Positions 52,649 through 63,106 of a stretch of DNA of 64,000 bases are shown in pieces (position 1 is the first letter of the stretch; each line of letters starts with the position of its first letter). Source of the DNA: Linepithema humile (Eukaryota; Arthropoda; Insecta; Hymenoptera; Formicidae). The notes under the pieces were generated by a model. That model was not told where the DNA came from. It searched no databases and worked only from the letters and a program-made list of their open reading frames with translations. The translations under genes and the position numbers were made by a program. Where the stretch lies: NCBI RefSeq assembly GCF_040581485.1, contig NC_090132.1, forward strand, positions 15,940,146 through 16,004,145, written 5' to 3'.

Positions 52649-55600
52649 AAGAGAAAGAGAGAGAGAGAAAGAGAGAGACATCGAGGGATAAAAACAGAGA
52701 TTCAGATCGATTAAACAAATATGATACGAAACGAAATACATACACCGTAAAACGGATCTTTTAGATGGTTGCGTTTGATTGATAATAACGGCGGCTAAGG
52801 GCAGCGACAAGGTTCTCTGATGGGATATTGTCGCGGTAGTGGTAGTAGTCGTCGCGGTAGTCGTCGCGGTGACGATCGCGGTAATGGTGGTGGTGATGGT
52901 AGTGGTGGTTGCGGTGATGGTGGTGGTAGTGACAGTAGTAGTGGCGGTCATAGTCGCATTTGTTGCTGTTGTGACATGAGCGGATTGGGAATTATTGACG
53001 GAATGAGGATGACTCGCTACCGAATGACGGCGTCTAGCGGTACCGGCGGCACTGTTGGCATTAGTCGTGGCAATTCCAGTAGTCCAAGCCCCGGTACCAG
53101 CAGCGGCTGCAAACCACACACCTCTCACTATCGCACAACTCTTTACTCCCCGCGTGCCGGGCTCAATAGACACGCAGTATGAATCGTATATATCTCTGAT
53201 CGTGCTGTTAAACGCATTGACGATTTCGAACATGTCTCTCTTATGGATTTCGACAATGAGCTGCTGAGAAGTCTGACTGATATGATAGTCACTTTGAAGC
53301 GGCGCCTTCGAATTCCACACATTCCTTCGATATCGATAATTTACGTGATAGGGAAAGTCGCGATAAAAACTTGACACCAAAATGACGGTGAAGTGACTTG
53401 GAGAAATCTCGCTTAGTTTTTATATCCCGCTTCAACAAGATGCTATATACATTATATATACCTGGCATACATTAAATAGCTTACGAACTTTAATTTTAGA
53501 TAACTTTGCAACAGTATTAGTCATGCTATTTACACCATGAAGCTAACACTCAGAAAACGCATAATTACTGCCGATATCGGCTTAAGATTCTTGTCTTTAA
53601 TACAATTGGTCATTGCATTTGTGCGAGTCTTCATTTAAGCTTTAATCTCTCGCGCATTTGTTTATCGTAATAACATATGACATATACCAATATAATACAA
53701 TTATATGTCATATTTATTTATTATAATTTGCCTTTTTGTTTTCTAAACTTTACATCAATATTAACTGTAATAATCTTTCTGCTATCAAGGAAGCACTTCT
53801 CATTTTCAATTTCCTTTAGTGATCTCACAAAAAAAAAAGGGTAAAGAGATCGTGATATATGACACTGCAATTTTTTCATCTCTAGCTCTTCTTGTAATAG
53901 TTGTAAAACGCAACTGATATCAATTATATAAATAGCACAGTGTTATCACATTGCATACACAAAATACAAGTGTAAAATCCACAGTGCATTTATCTGTAAG
54001 AAAAAAATGCAATGACCAAGTCTTCAAATAAAGTTCTATATCCTGAAATTAAAAAAAAAAAAAAAAAAAATCGAAGAAAGATAAACGACATTTGCACTGT
54101 TCTCGTTGTGTCTTTCTTGCCATTCGAAATTCATAAAACGCGAAAGAAGGAAAGCAGATAGCTACTATGACAGAGAACAGACCCGTGACTGTATTTGTGG
54201 AGGAGATACTCCGAGACTGACTACACTGTGTGGGAGTAGAGGAAGTAGCAGTCTGTTCTTGCAACGGTTCCGCTTGCTCCTTGTGTGCCCTCTGTTCCTC
54301 TGTAAACCCCGTAAACCCATTTGTGTTATTCTAAAGCTGAGCTGTCACGTGTTTCATATGACAATTCACCTAGCTAGCTTAAAACATAGAACTTGGTGTG
54401 TGCGTGCATGTATATGTGCTTGTGCAATCGCAGTTTGATGTAAAGAAAATGGTGTTTTTAGGCAATGTTTCGATTCAAAAGGAACTCATAAAGGATAACT
54501 TCAAAAATATGCAAAATGATGTTTGTCTGTGTAAAACAAAGCGTAATATCTTTTCCTTTGGAAGTTTGATTACTGATGACAGATATGACTCGATTTGCAC
54601 ATGTGGGAAATCACAATTTTGATAAGTTTGTACAATAAATATATAGCACATCGTCGTTAATTCGCAAGTATATACAAGGAATTGGTTTGCAAAAGTTACA
54701 ACTTACCCAAAGGCGGAAAGCCTTGAAGCTTTTGACTCGTGTAACGCCGTTGAAGAACGGATATAGGTTTGCTGGCTTCATTGGCGGAGGAACTACGTGT
54801 TCTCGGACGGGGTCCTACCTCGTCTTTGCTACTTTTCGAATTCCTCATTGCAGTCGTTATCACATCGTACATGTTGAGCGCGATATTATTGTCCTCGACT
54901 GCCATCCAAAACTCACCGTCCCCGGTTACGGCGGATCGGCCGACCTCTATGTAGAATATATCGTCCGCGAATCCACATCGTCTAATATAATTCAGCTGTA
55001 TTCAAAAATTAAAAAGAAATGGTTTTAGATTATAATACGAATGTGAAAGAAATTTGTAAAGTTTCACAGGAAGTCTCCTCGAAACAGATGAACTTACAGA
55101 AATCTCGATAGAGTCCAAGTTATCCTGTGTCCCAATTTTCACTAAACTTATAGTTTGATCGGTGAGGCATAATCTATAAAGTCCATGAATGTTCTTCCGT
55201 GCTCCGAGACCTTTTCTTTGCATCGTAACTTGCCATATGTGTTCTGAAACAAATCATAAAGAAATATAGTCATATGCTTGACTTTTATAATTGATACAAA
55301 CAATTTCCAAACCCGACACTTTATCTGATGAACTGAGCTTAATTTTTCAACGAACAAATGTGCTGGACGTAGCATTGCACGGAGAAATCAAAGCAATATG
55401 TAAAAAGAAATTTATCAAATTATTTTATTATTGTCCATTGCAATTTTATTCATTGTATTATCATCATAATATCTTCGGTGCAAACAAACGTTCAATATTA
55501 CTGCTACATGTGTGCTTTGCATTAAATGTGCTTGTGCATCAAATTTATTACAATAAATCATTTCCGCAAAAATATTTATAAAATAATTTGTAATCCATAC

Positions 55601-56964
55601 ATGAGAAGAAAATTGTATTAAGAATCAAGATAAATAACAAATGTGTTTCTCTACTAAAATAAATATTCCAGAAATAATGTACATTTTGAAATAAAGAGAG
55701 TCTGCATTTAATATGATCATTGTTTTTCTTATTCTTGCAGAGAACACAAAAGCACAAACAATTGCCAATGTTATTTTTATCCCAAGGCTGCATAATTCTT
55801 TTAAAATGTGGAAGTCATAAATAGACAACGGTAAGGAATTTCTTTGCTGCAATCATTATATTATTTGTGCAATTTTATGCAAATTTTGATTTTTTTAAGA
55901 ACCTGTACAAGAGAATTGTCTCTACAGATTCGACAAAATATAGACAGATATAAATCTTTTCTTTAATTTTTTCCAAAGTGCTTTTTTACAGTTATTTTCT
56001 CAAAGTAATTAACAGTAATTAAATAACGATTAAAAGAATAACGTTTTTCTAAGTGTCAGTGAAAAAGGAGAAAAAGAAATCTAAAAAAATAAAATCTAAG
56101 AGAAAGCAATAAATTCCAAAGTCATTGATTCATTCGGACGTAAACAAACGCACACGTGCGATTGACGCGGCTGTGTCACAAGTCTCTACACCGATCGATA
56201 TAGGTGCGCAATAATCTCGTCACCGCTAAAACTTGATTATCATCCACGGAAGACTATACATACGTTTATATATAAAAACATGCACATCTCATCCGTATAA
56301 ATTGCCATCTGAAAATCATGTTCTTGCCAATGCTTTGGCAACGAGAAATAGACACGCCGATACTTTCTAAATCGAATTCCGAAAACCTATCCAGCCGATT
56401 TTCCACGAACAACAATCAACTGATATGCCGTTATCGATGAATAATGGCTCGAGTATCGGTGACAAGAGTATTGAAACGAGAGTAACCGATCGACGGTGCG
56501 GAAATCGCCTCAGCAGCTGATCGCCCCGCGTCGTTTAGACGAGAATTCGAAAAAGCGACGTCGCGTCGAACGGATTTACCGAATGTAGGCCGCGGTTGCT
56601 CCCCATCGGGCACGTCGCCGCTCTGCAGCCTCAGCATCGCCTTCAGCCACTCCTCCAGCTCCTTCTCGCTGTCGAGGATGAGGCAGAAGCACTCGTCCTT
56701 CGTGTAGAGCGCGATCACATGCTTGTGCTTCGTGTCGCCGCGCTTGTTGATGTTGAAGCAGCTGTGCAGCAGTATGCTGCGCTTCGGCGGCTGCCTGTTC
56801 TCGAACTTCTTCTTGCTGTCGTAGTACTCGAGGCAGGCGAGGCAGCCGGGCGCCTCGCCGCGCAGCACAAAGTACTTTTTCTTCATTGTCTTGAGCTTCT
56901 TCAGGTGGCCGCAGCGGACCACGGGTCCGCCCGAGGGCGACGCTGGGCCCCTGCCTGAGGACAT
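49025..56964 (-). CDS. chico: insulin receptor substrate (chico/IRS), complete, 8 coding exons
   Basis: Cytoplasmic adaptor that binds the phosphorylated insulin receptor and recruits PI3K. Exons: 56580-56964, 55098-55243, 54707-54995, 51601-52010, 51013-51428, 50383-50794, 50069-50309, 49025-49971. All joins use GT/AG and keep frame; the total of 3246 bases gives 1081 residues. The start is the first ATG after an in-frame TGA at about 57049. Domains are a PH domain (about 13-115), a PTB domain (about 128-228) and a long disordered Ser/Tyr-rich tail. The tail has nine YxxM PI3K-p85 sites: Y431 MPM, Y458 VPM, Y469 VDM, Y662 VDM, Y678 VDM, Y731 MKM, Y786 VEM, Y799 INM and Y909 AVM. A final Y1070 VEI lies near the C-terminus. 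CDSLPSR plus RTTSEG after the PTB domain is IRS-like. The protein is somewhat longer than Drosophila Chico. The 3' UTR end is not fixed; candidate AATAAA signals lie near 47007-47025. Confidence 0.96.
52596..52679. repeat. (GA)n microsatellite in chico intron 3
   Basis: Long GA run with AA interruptions. On the minus strand it becomes a Leu/Ser run forming the end of the intronic open frame. Confidence 0.93.
52826..52980. repeat. GGT/AGT/GGC trinucleotide-like repeat in chico intron 3
   Basis: Imperfect triplet array (plus strand GGTAGT, GGTGAT, GGCGGT). It reads as Thr-rich ACN codons on the minus strand and Gly/Ser on the plus strand, which accounts for long open frames in both directions. 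Confidence 0.85.
54707..55243 (-). CDS. chico: chico coding exons 2-3 (PTB domain)
   Basis: Two exons, 55098-55243 and 54707-54995, are separated by a 102-base intron. They encode about residues 129-273. The PTB signature is clear: KGLG, GLYRLCLT, the Arg-Arg-Cys-Gly segment (IRRCG) and GRSAVTGDGEFWM. This domain binds the NPxY motif of the insulin receptor juxtamembrane region. Exon 3 ends after a Ser/Arg-rich stretch and splices in phase 1 (GTAAGT) to exon 4 at 52010. Confidence 0.94.
56580..56964 (-). CDS. chico: chico coding exon 1 (PH domain)
   Basis: Encodes residues 1-128 plus the first base of codon 129. The PH fold is recognisable from GHLKKLKTMKKKYFVL (first strands), the basic KRSILL segment and the C-terminal helix EKELEEWLKAM with its conserved Trp. 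The GTAAAT donor leaves phase 1. Joined to the next exon it gives FEHIWQVT, the start of the PTB domain, which confirms the splice. Confidence 0.93.
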
Positions 56965-57113
56965 CGTCAGGTTGGCGAAGAGCGTGGCTGCCGTCGATTG
57001 CGAACAAATCCCTCGTGCACGCGCGTACGACGACGTGGGCCCTTTGTATCATTCACATGGTATCCCGACTACGTGGGCCCTTTGTATCGTCCCTGTCGCT
57101 CGCTTCCCGCCTG

Positions 57114-57125
57114 TCTCTCTCTCTT

Positions 57126-57162
<37 letters not shown>

Positions 57163-57198
57163 CTCTCGCTCTCTCTCTCTGTCTCTCTCTCTCTGTCT
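57114..57198. repeat. (CT)n/(CTTT)n microsatellite upstream of chico
   Basis: Pyrimidine-only run about 150 bases upstream of the chico start codon, so it would be a GA-rich run within the 5' UTR if transcription starts further up. Confidence 0.93.
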
Positions 57199-58882
57199 TC
57201 ACGAGCATGCGAGGGTTCGCTGTCTGTATCGTATTCACGATTCGGCGAAGAGCGCGTTGTCACACGTGCGACGCCGTTTCATCCTCGGCGAAGGACCGCG
57301 CGACGCACAACGGCGTGCAAGTTCATCGCGCTGGAATGAACGACGGAAGAATCCCGGCACTCGGCTACCTTCGAGTAGATTCGCGCCAAACGCTCGCTTC
57401 TCTCGTTCGCCTTCTTTCTCTCCTCCTCCCGAATTAATGCCGCCGTTGCTCGATCAACTGGCGAGACCGCGACCACTTTCGCGAGCACAACAACACAGCC
57501 GTCAACGTGTCAGCGAACTGCGTTCCAGCGCCACTGCTGCTGCAGCTGCTGGCTGCTCCTGATCCCTCAACTGCAACGTTCCCCTCCGGCGGAACGTGAC
57601 GTCCTCGCCGTCGCTGTCCTCCCAACGTCGCACACTTTATGCGCGCCGCTCAGGTCCGTCGTCGGCGCACTGACAGGCACGACGGGAGCGGTTTCTCTCG
57701 CGTTTCTCGCGCGGCGGGAGCACGTTTCGGGCACGTAAATAAGCGACGATATACGCACAAGCAACAGCACCGGTGCATGTGCACTCGACAGTGCAGCGTT
57801 CGAGGGCGTGCGCTGCGTCGGGCGGCGGGCAACGTGCGCGTCGTCCCGCTTCGCCGCCTCTTCCTTCCCTTCGGCGGCAGTCGGTTGTACACGAACGCGC
57901 GGACGTCCACCTCGCGTCGTAGGTTAGGAGGAACGACAACAATAACAATGGCAGGCCAACGCGATCATCACGAGACGATGATGACGACGGCAGTGACGAC
58001 AACGCGCGCACGGTCTCTCCTGCTTCTCCTTTCCTGTTCGGCGTCCAGAAACCAGTAGGGGAGATCCTGCGATCGCGCGCCGAACGCGCCCGATGACTTC
58101 GAGATGTCGCGACGGCACTCTCTCACTCTCGCTTCGCTCCCTCCCTTGCTCCGTCACTCTCTTTTTCGCTCTGTCTTTCTCTCTCTCTTCCTCTCTCTCT
58201 CGCTCGTGTCTCTCTCTCTTTCTCTCTGTACGTCTCGGCACTCCTCGAATCCACCTGTCACGCGGTTTCGTCTAATTTCGCCCGCCACCGATCTCGGCGA
58301 ACTCGGCGTCTCTCAGACGCACCGAGAAGGAAGCTGCTTGCCCGCGCACTTAATCCGAGACTCCTAACGGTCTTCGGGCGGTCTTAGAGCGAGGCTCGGA
58401 CGAGCCACCGCCAATTTGCGCTCATTCCTCGCACGAGCGCGCGAATAATTCGCAAGACGACGGTCGTCGTCGGAAGCCACGAGTGACCGCCACGAGGTGC
58501 GCCCGTGCGAACGAGCGTACGGGCTACGTGCACCTGTTTATCGCTCCGAATAACACGATTTACTGCGTGGTCCACGACGATTGACGTGTATACACACGGG
58601 TGCGCGCGCGTGTTTACATACGCATGCACGAATGCGCGCGCGTATGCACATACACACACGCGTGCACGGTAAAGGAGAGAGATAGGCAGACTGGACGAGC
58701 GGCGGATAGACGACCGGACACACAGGCACGAGAACGCGCCACACGCGCGAGCGGGCTATCGTGCGCGCACACGCACACGATCAAGAAAATTGAGAGAGAG
58801 AGAGAAGGGTGAAAGAGGGGCGATGGTGGCAGAAGGAAGAGAGGAGAGATTTACAGTGAGGCAAGGCGTGTTTCCCCCCCTC

Positions 58883-58919
<37 letters not shown>

Positions 58920-59156
58920 GCTCTCTGACCGCCAGCAGCGCGTCCCGTCCGTTCCGTCCCGACTTTCGTGGAAAACGTGTTACGCCGCGGCGAAGGAAAC
59001 GCGCGACAGACGGACAGCGGCGGTTGGCGGCTCACGCAGGTGGGCGGCTGGCCGAAATTCGCCCCTTATCGGTTCAGGTTCGGCAGTCGGCGGCCGCGCT
59101 CTTCTCGGTAAATAGGCTACTGCCAAGGGCAACGCGATTTTTTTTTCATGCGCAAT

Positions 59157-59199
59157 AGCGGCGGCGGCAGCGGCGGCGGCAGCGGCGGCGGCGGCGGTC
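59157..59199. repeat. (GGC)n trinucleotide repeat
   Basis: GGC/AGC triplet array in the CpG-rich flank of chico. It opens a polyalanine frame on the minus strand (within 58980-59456) that lacks an ATG start and is not taken as a gene. Confidence 0.9.
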
Positions 59200-59714
59200 G
59201 ACGTCAAAACAACCGTGGCAGCGGCGGCGACATTCCAGGTCGATGCAGGAAAAACGCTCGACTTCCTCCCTTCGCACTCCGTTAGCTCACTCTCCGCTTC
59301 GTGAATGACTCCTATACTCTTCCTGCTTCTTCGCAGATGCTTCTTCCTCCTCTTTTTCCCGAACGGAAGAAAAACACCCGAGCACACAATTAATGACGCA
59401 CCACTATCGTCACAAAGCGAGGCGGCCTCGCTCCCGACCTCGTTGAATTCGGGCACGCGGAAATAGTCGGCCGGAGATTATTATATCCATCCGCTCCGGT
59501 CGTCCTCCGCCTCTTCCTCGACAAACGTGTCCCTCTCGCGCGCGCGGCAACACTCGTTTACTCCTTACTTTACCAGAGATGCGTTTCCCCTACCGTCGTT
59601 CGCGAGCGCGCGCGACAAACACCGCGTCATTCACGCGATCGTGATCGCGATCGGGCGCGAGTCGACCGATCACGTCGCCGTCGTCGTCGCTCTCTCGCGG
59701 CCGCGATACGGCGC

Positions 59715-59738
59715 AACGTAACGTAACGTAACGTAACG
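59715..59738. repeat. short AACGT pentamer array
   Basis: Four perfect AACGT units plus AACG. It does not match the TTAGG insect telomere repeat. Confidence 0.9.
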
Positions 59739-60620
59739 CAATCCGGACTCGAGACTCGACACGCGCGTCAATTCGTATGCCCCACGAGTCGACGTGGGCC
59801 GTCGAAACGTGCGTTTCCAAGCGGAGAAAAAAAAACTGTAATAGCTCAAGCTACGACACACAGGCACACACTCGCTGCGACACCTCACTCGCGAGCTGCG
59901 CGCGGGTTCACGCCTAGCCAGCCGAACAGACGATCGTGTCTATCTTGTAAAGGTCATGTGTACGGTGAGCCTGCACTTGTAAACAAGATGTACGCAGGCG
60001 CGCGCTAATGGCGGCGGACTCGATATACGCGATACGCGATACGCGATTGTAAATACGAAAGTGCGCGCGTGCACGCCTTCCTTGTATGAGTGCGTCACCG
60101 CGACGTGTTTACGTGCACACGAGCGACGGCGGTACCGTGCAATGGCGTAACTATCGTGTCAATGGACGGACGCCGCAATGCGGAAGAACCTTGCGGATCT
60201 TCGAGGACCTCGAACGGCGATTGATGAACAAATTTATCCCGAGAAGACGCTGCTCGCGTCGCCGTCGTTGTCGTCGTCGTCGTCGCCGTTGTCAAGCGTG
60301 TAAATTCTAATTTTGCCGAGCGCAGGTTACGACGCGTCTTGAACGCGTGTCTCATGCGAGACGCGCATTTCACGTCGATAGGATCGACCACGTGCTCGAG
60401 GGAGGAAGCGCGGTCCACCGTGCGAATGAAAATTGAACGTCCGTCGACTCGCCGTATCGATATCGCACTCGTGTCTCAACGTGGACGCGCGCGCGTCGCA
60501 AATTGTGATGCATCGAACTCGGACGCGCAGTGTTTACTAACGTTAACCCCGATCGGTGTGCCATTCTCGGAGAAAACGGGCCGATGTGTTAGTGTGTCCG
60601 CGTAGCGTTGCGTGGCCGCA

Positions 60621-62490
60621 CGGTTCTCTTAGGGTCAAGTATATCCGATTTTACGACGTACACAAACCAGAGACGGTCAGACCGAAAATACGCTCGAGCT
60701 CCGCGGAGACGCTACAAACACTAACGCATAATTTTCCGCGTGCAGAGTTTTTGTTTGTGTAGTGTTTATAAGAGTGTACGCATGTACGTAATCGATGTTT
60801 TTAAATCTTTTCAGGCGACAGAACGATTGAATCGCAGATGAATATAATTTTTTTTCGACGTTCAATTTATTGACATGACTCGGAGTTTATTCTGCTAAAA
60901 ATAATTGAGATTGCAAACAAAATTCTGTCGTTTTGATAGAAATGTCACATAATAATAACTGAGGAATGTTATTATATACATTTGTTGCAGTTTGTTAAGA
61001 TTGATTATTCTCCCAAATCTTACTATGATTACTTATAGTATATTATAAAATTGACTTTATTATTATTATATATTATAATATTGTGTGACAAAGAAAATAT
61101 GTTTGATTCATCTTTGTTGCTCAACTTCTCTCTCTTCAGGCCTCCCTTCCTATTAAATATGATTACAAAATTGTTTTATATATTATTATTTTACATGTAA
61201 TATCGAATAATATACTAATTATTATGTATAAATATATGGAAAACTATTTAATTTAAAAAAAATTGTGTACGCCCTTTTCTTCTTTCAATATGCTTCATTG
61301 AATTATATATATATAACATGTATTATTAATTAAAAAAACAAATTTTTTTTTTACAACTAATGGATTTTGCAAGGCAAATTATGAGAAACTATTTTGTTAC
61401 TTTTTTATATTAATTTTGTTTTCACTAACATAAAATAATCTAGTTCATATATGTTATGAATAAAATTTGTTATAAGAAACAATTTTTCTTATTGTCTTTA
61501 TATTTTTTAATATTTAAATTAAAAAATATTTGATTACAACATAAAAAGAAACTTTATAATACTTAAAGAATTAAAGCTTAATCTTTTGTAGAACAAGCCT
61601 TTTAATTAAGATTAGCATAACACAATAAAAAAATTAGTTAAACTTAAAATAGAAACAGCAATAAGGCAAAAGTTGTTTAAACATAAAAAAAACTGTAGTT
61701 AATATTACAATAATTTGTAAAAGAAATTATTACATAAAATACATTAAAAATAATTAAAACTAATCAGCACATGAAAGCTGCTTTTGAATTAACATGCAAG
61801 TTTAGAACTTCTTTCTGTAACATAAATACTTGTGATAAAATGAAATAAATGTTTTTTAACATAAAATTGCGTGTGAAAATTTATTTTGATATGGCGAATA
61901 TTATTTTGGCATTCATTTAACGCAAAGAATGCAAGAGTACTTGCATAAAAATATAAGGTCATATTTTCATGTATTGAAGTATATGTGCAATTATTCAAAA
62001 ACTTGAAAATTGCATTAAAGATGTAACATTCATTTGTATTATAAAATAATCACAATAATTGACAATAACATTATTGTGTACATGGATTAAAACCAGTATT
62101 TCACTTTCAAGTTTTATTGCCGAAAGCATACAAAATTTATTTTTGTATTATTCACGGCAACAAAAAGACATAACTTTTTGGCACATGTACAATATTGGAA
62201 ATAAAATATATCGGAATTATACTGGTATTAATCTTCGCTATGCATTAAACTTTTAATATTTATTTCATCTGTCTTCCTGTGTAACTTAATTCTGAGTTAA
62301 AAAAAAATAAATAACCTCTTTTCAATATTCTTGTACCATCATTCCTTATGATTAAGTCTTTATTTTAATATTGCTACATTTTGTCAAAATATATATTTGG
62401 TGAGGTTTTAACAAAAAAAAAACTAGAAAAATAAAACAAAGAAATAAGTTTTTCAAATTCTCGTTAGCATTGCATAATTTGAAGGAAAAA
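60621..62490. other. AT-rich spacer between chico and the PIWI gene
   Basis: Strongly AT-rich with poly-A and poly-T runs. No gene is seen on either strand. The composition changes abruptly from the CpG-rich chico flank near 60.6-60.8 kb. Confidence 0.6.
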
Positions 62491-63047
62491 AAACTAAGAT
62501 AAATATTTTATATTTTTTAACAATATTAGTCTCTGCATACAAATATAACAGCTATGATTGTCTGATATTGAAATCACGTCTGAAAAGCTAACTTGCATTG
62601 ATATTCACTCGAGCTAAATGCAAAATTACTTCTAAGTTAATACAAATGCAAGTATTATCTTGTAGCATTGATTGCACACGAAAAAAAAAGCATCTTTTAT
62701 TAACGTTATATTCCAAGTACATTGTAAAATTTTTACTTGATGATTTTCCACGAGTTTGATAATCAACTCTAATTATCAAACTCGTGGAAAATCATCAAGT
62801 AAAAATTTAACAATGTACTTGGAATATAACGTTAATAAAAGATGCTTTTTTTTTCGTGTGCAATCAATGCTACAAGATAATACTTGCATTTGTATTAACT
62901 CAGAAGTAATTTTGCATTTAGCTCGAATGAATATCAATGCAAGTTAGCTTTTCAGACGTGATTTCAATATCAGACAGTCTTCATAGCTGTTATATTTGTA
63001 TGCAGAGACTAATATTGCTAAAAAATATAAAATATTTATCTTAGTTT
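62491..63047. repeat. long hairpin (inverted repeat) just downstream of the PIWI gene
   Basis: Arms are 62491-62763 and about 62771-63047, separated by only about 7 bases (CAACTCT), giving a stem of roughly 270 bp. By eye the arms differ at only a few substitutions and one 3-base gap. The same short frame is therefore open on opposite strands in each arm; neither is a gene. It starts 60 bases past the PIWI stop codon, so it should fall in the 3' UTR. One AATAAA on the minus strand lies inside the far arm near 62695-62700. Confidence 0.9.
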
Positions 63048-63106
63048 CTCACCTTATGTAAAGAAATGAAAGTGAAAATAAAGTTAAATATTAATCGAAG
63101 GAACAT

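Larger units (their letters stand above)
52496..53380 (-). other. unexplained 294-codon open frame inside chico intron 3
   Basis: The frame is open for 294 codons on the same strand as chico. The middle part is Thr-rich (ACN repeats from the trinucleotide array) and the end is a Leu/Ser run from the GA microsatellite, so much of the openness is explained by repeats. The first ~70 codons look more protein-like (QLIVEIHKRDMFEIVNAF, then YDSYCVSIEPG). The frame begins with a TTG-type codon and its first in-frame ATG is at about codon 50. A TATAAAAA string lies upstream near 53417-53424. I do not recognise the product. It may be chance, an alternative exon or a nested gene. Confidence 0.25.
52011..54706 (-). 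other. chico intron 3, repeat-rich, with a long open frame
   Basis: Intron of 2696 bases with a GTAAGT donor and a TTTGCAG acceptor. Skipping it joins exons 3 and 4 in frame to give PPLGTTVRDRCDS, so no extra exon is needed. It contains a TA run (about 52141-52172), a GA run (about 52596-52679), a GGT/AGT/GGC-type repeat (about 52826-52980) and a poly-A/T tract (54050-54070). It also contains the unexplained minus-strand open frame at 52496-53380. Confidence 0.85.
56965..60620 (-). promoter_or_regulatory. CpG-rich 5' flank and probable promoter/5' UTR of chico
   Basis: About 3.6 kb of GC- and CpG-rich sequence lies upstream of the PH-domain exon, in sharp contrast to the AT-rich DNA beyond 60.6 kb. 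It holds pyrimidine microsatellites (57114-57198, about 58130-58230, 58880-58926), a GCG/GGC trinucleotide array (59157-59199), a pentamer array AACGT (59715-59738) and a CGT array (about 60258-60290). Many overlapping frames are open on both strands because of composition; none has recognisable domains. The promoter role is inferred from position. Confidence 0.5.

Noticed and set aside
58980..59456. 158-codon minus-strand frame with a polyalanine run upstream of chico
   Set aside because: It begins at GTG rather than ATG, the alanines come from a GGC triplet array, and nothing else in it is recognisable. The region is better seen as CpG-rich 5' flank.
59715..59738. AACGT array considered as a telomere-like repeat
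   Set aside because: The insect telomere unit is TTAGG/CCTAA; AACGT does not match it and only about five units are present.
62588..62947. Two 63-codon frames on opposite strands with nearly the same sequence
   Set aside because: They are the two arms of the hairpin downstream of the PIWI gene; they start at non-ATG or chance positions and resemble no protein.
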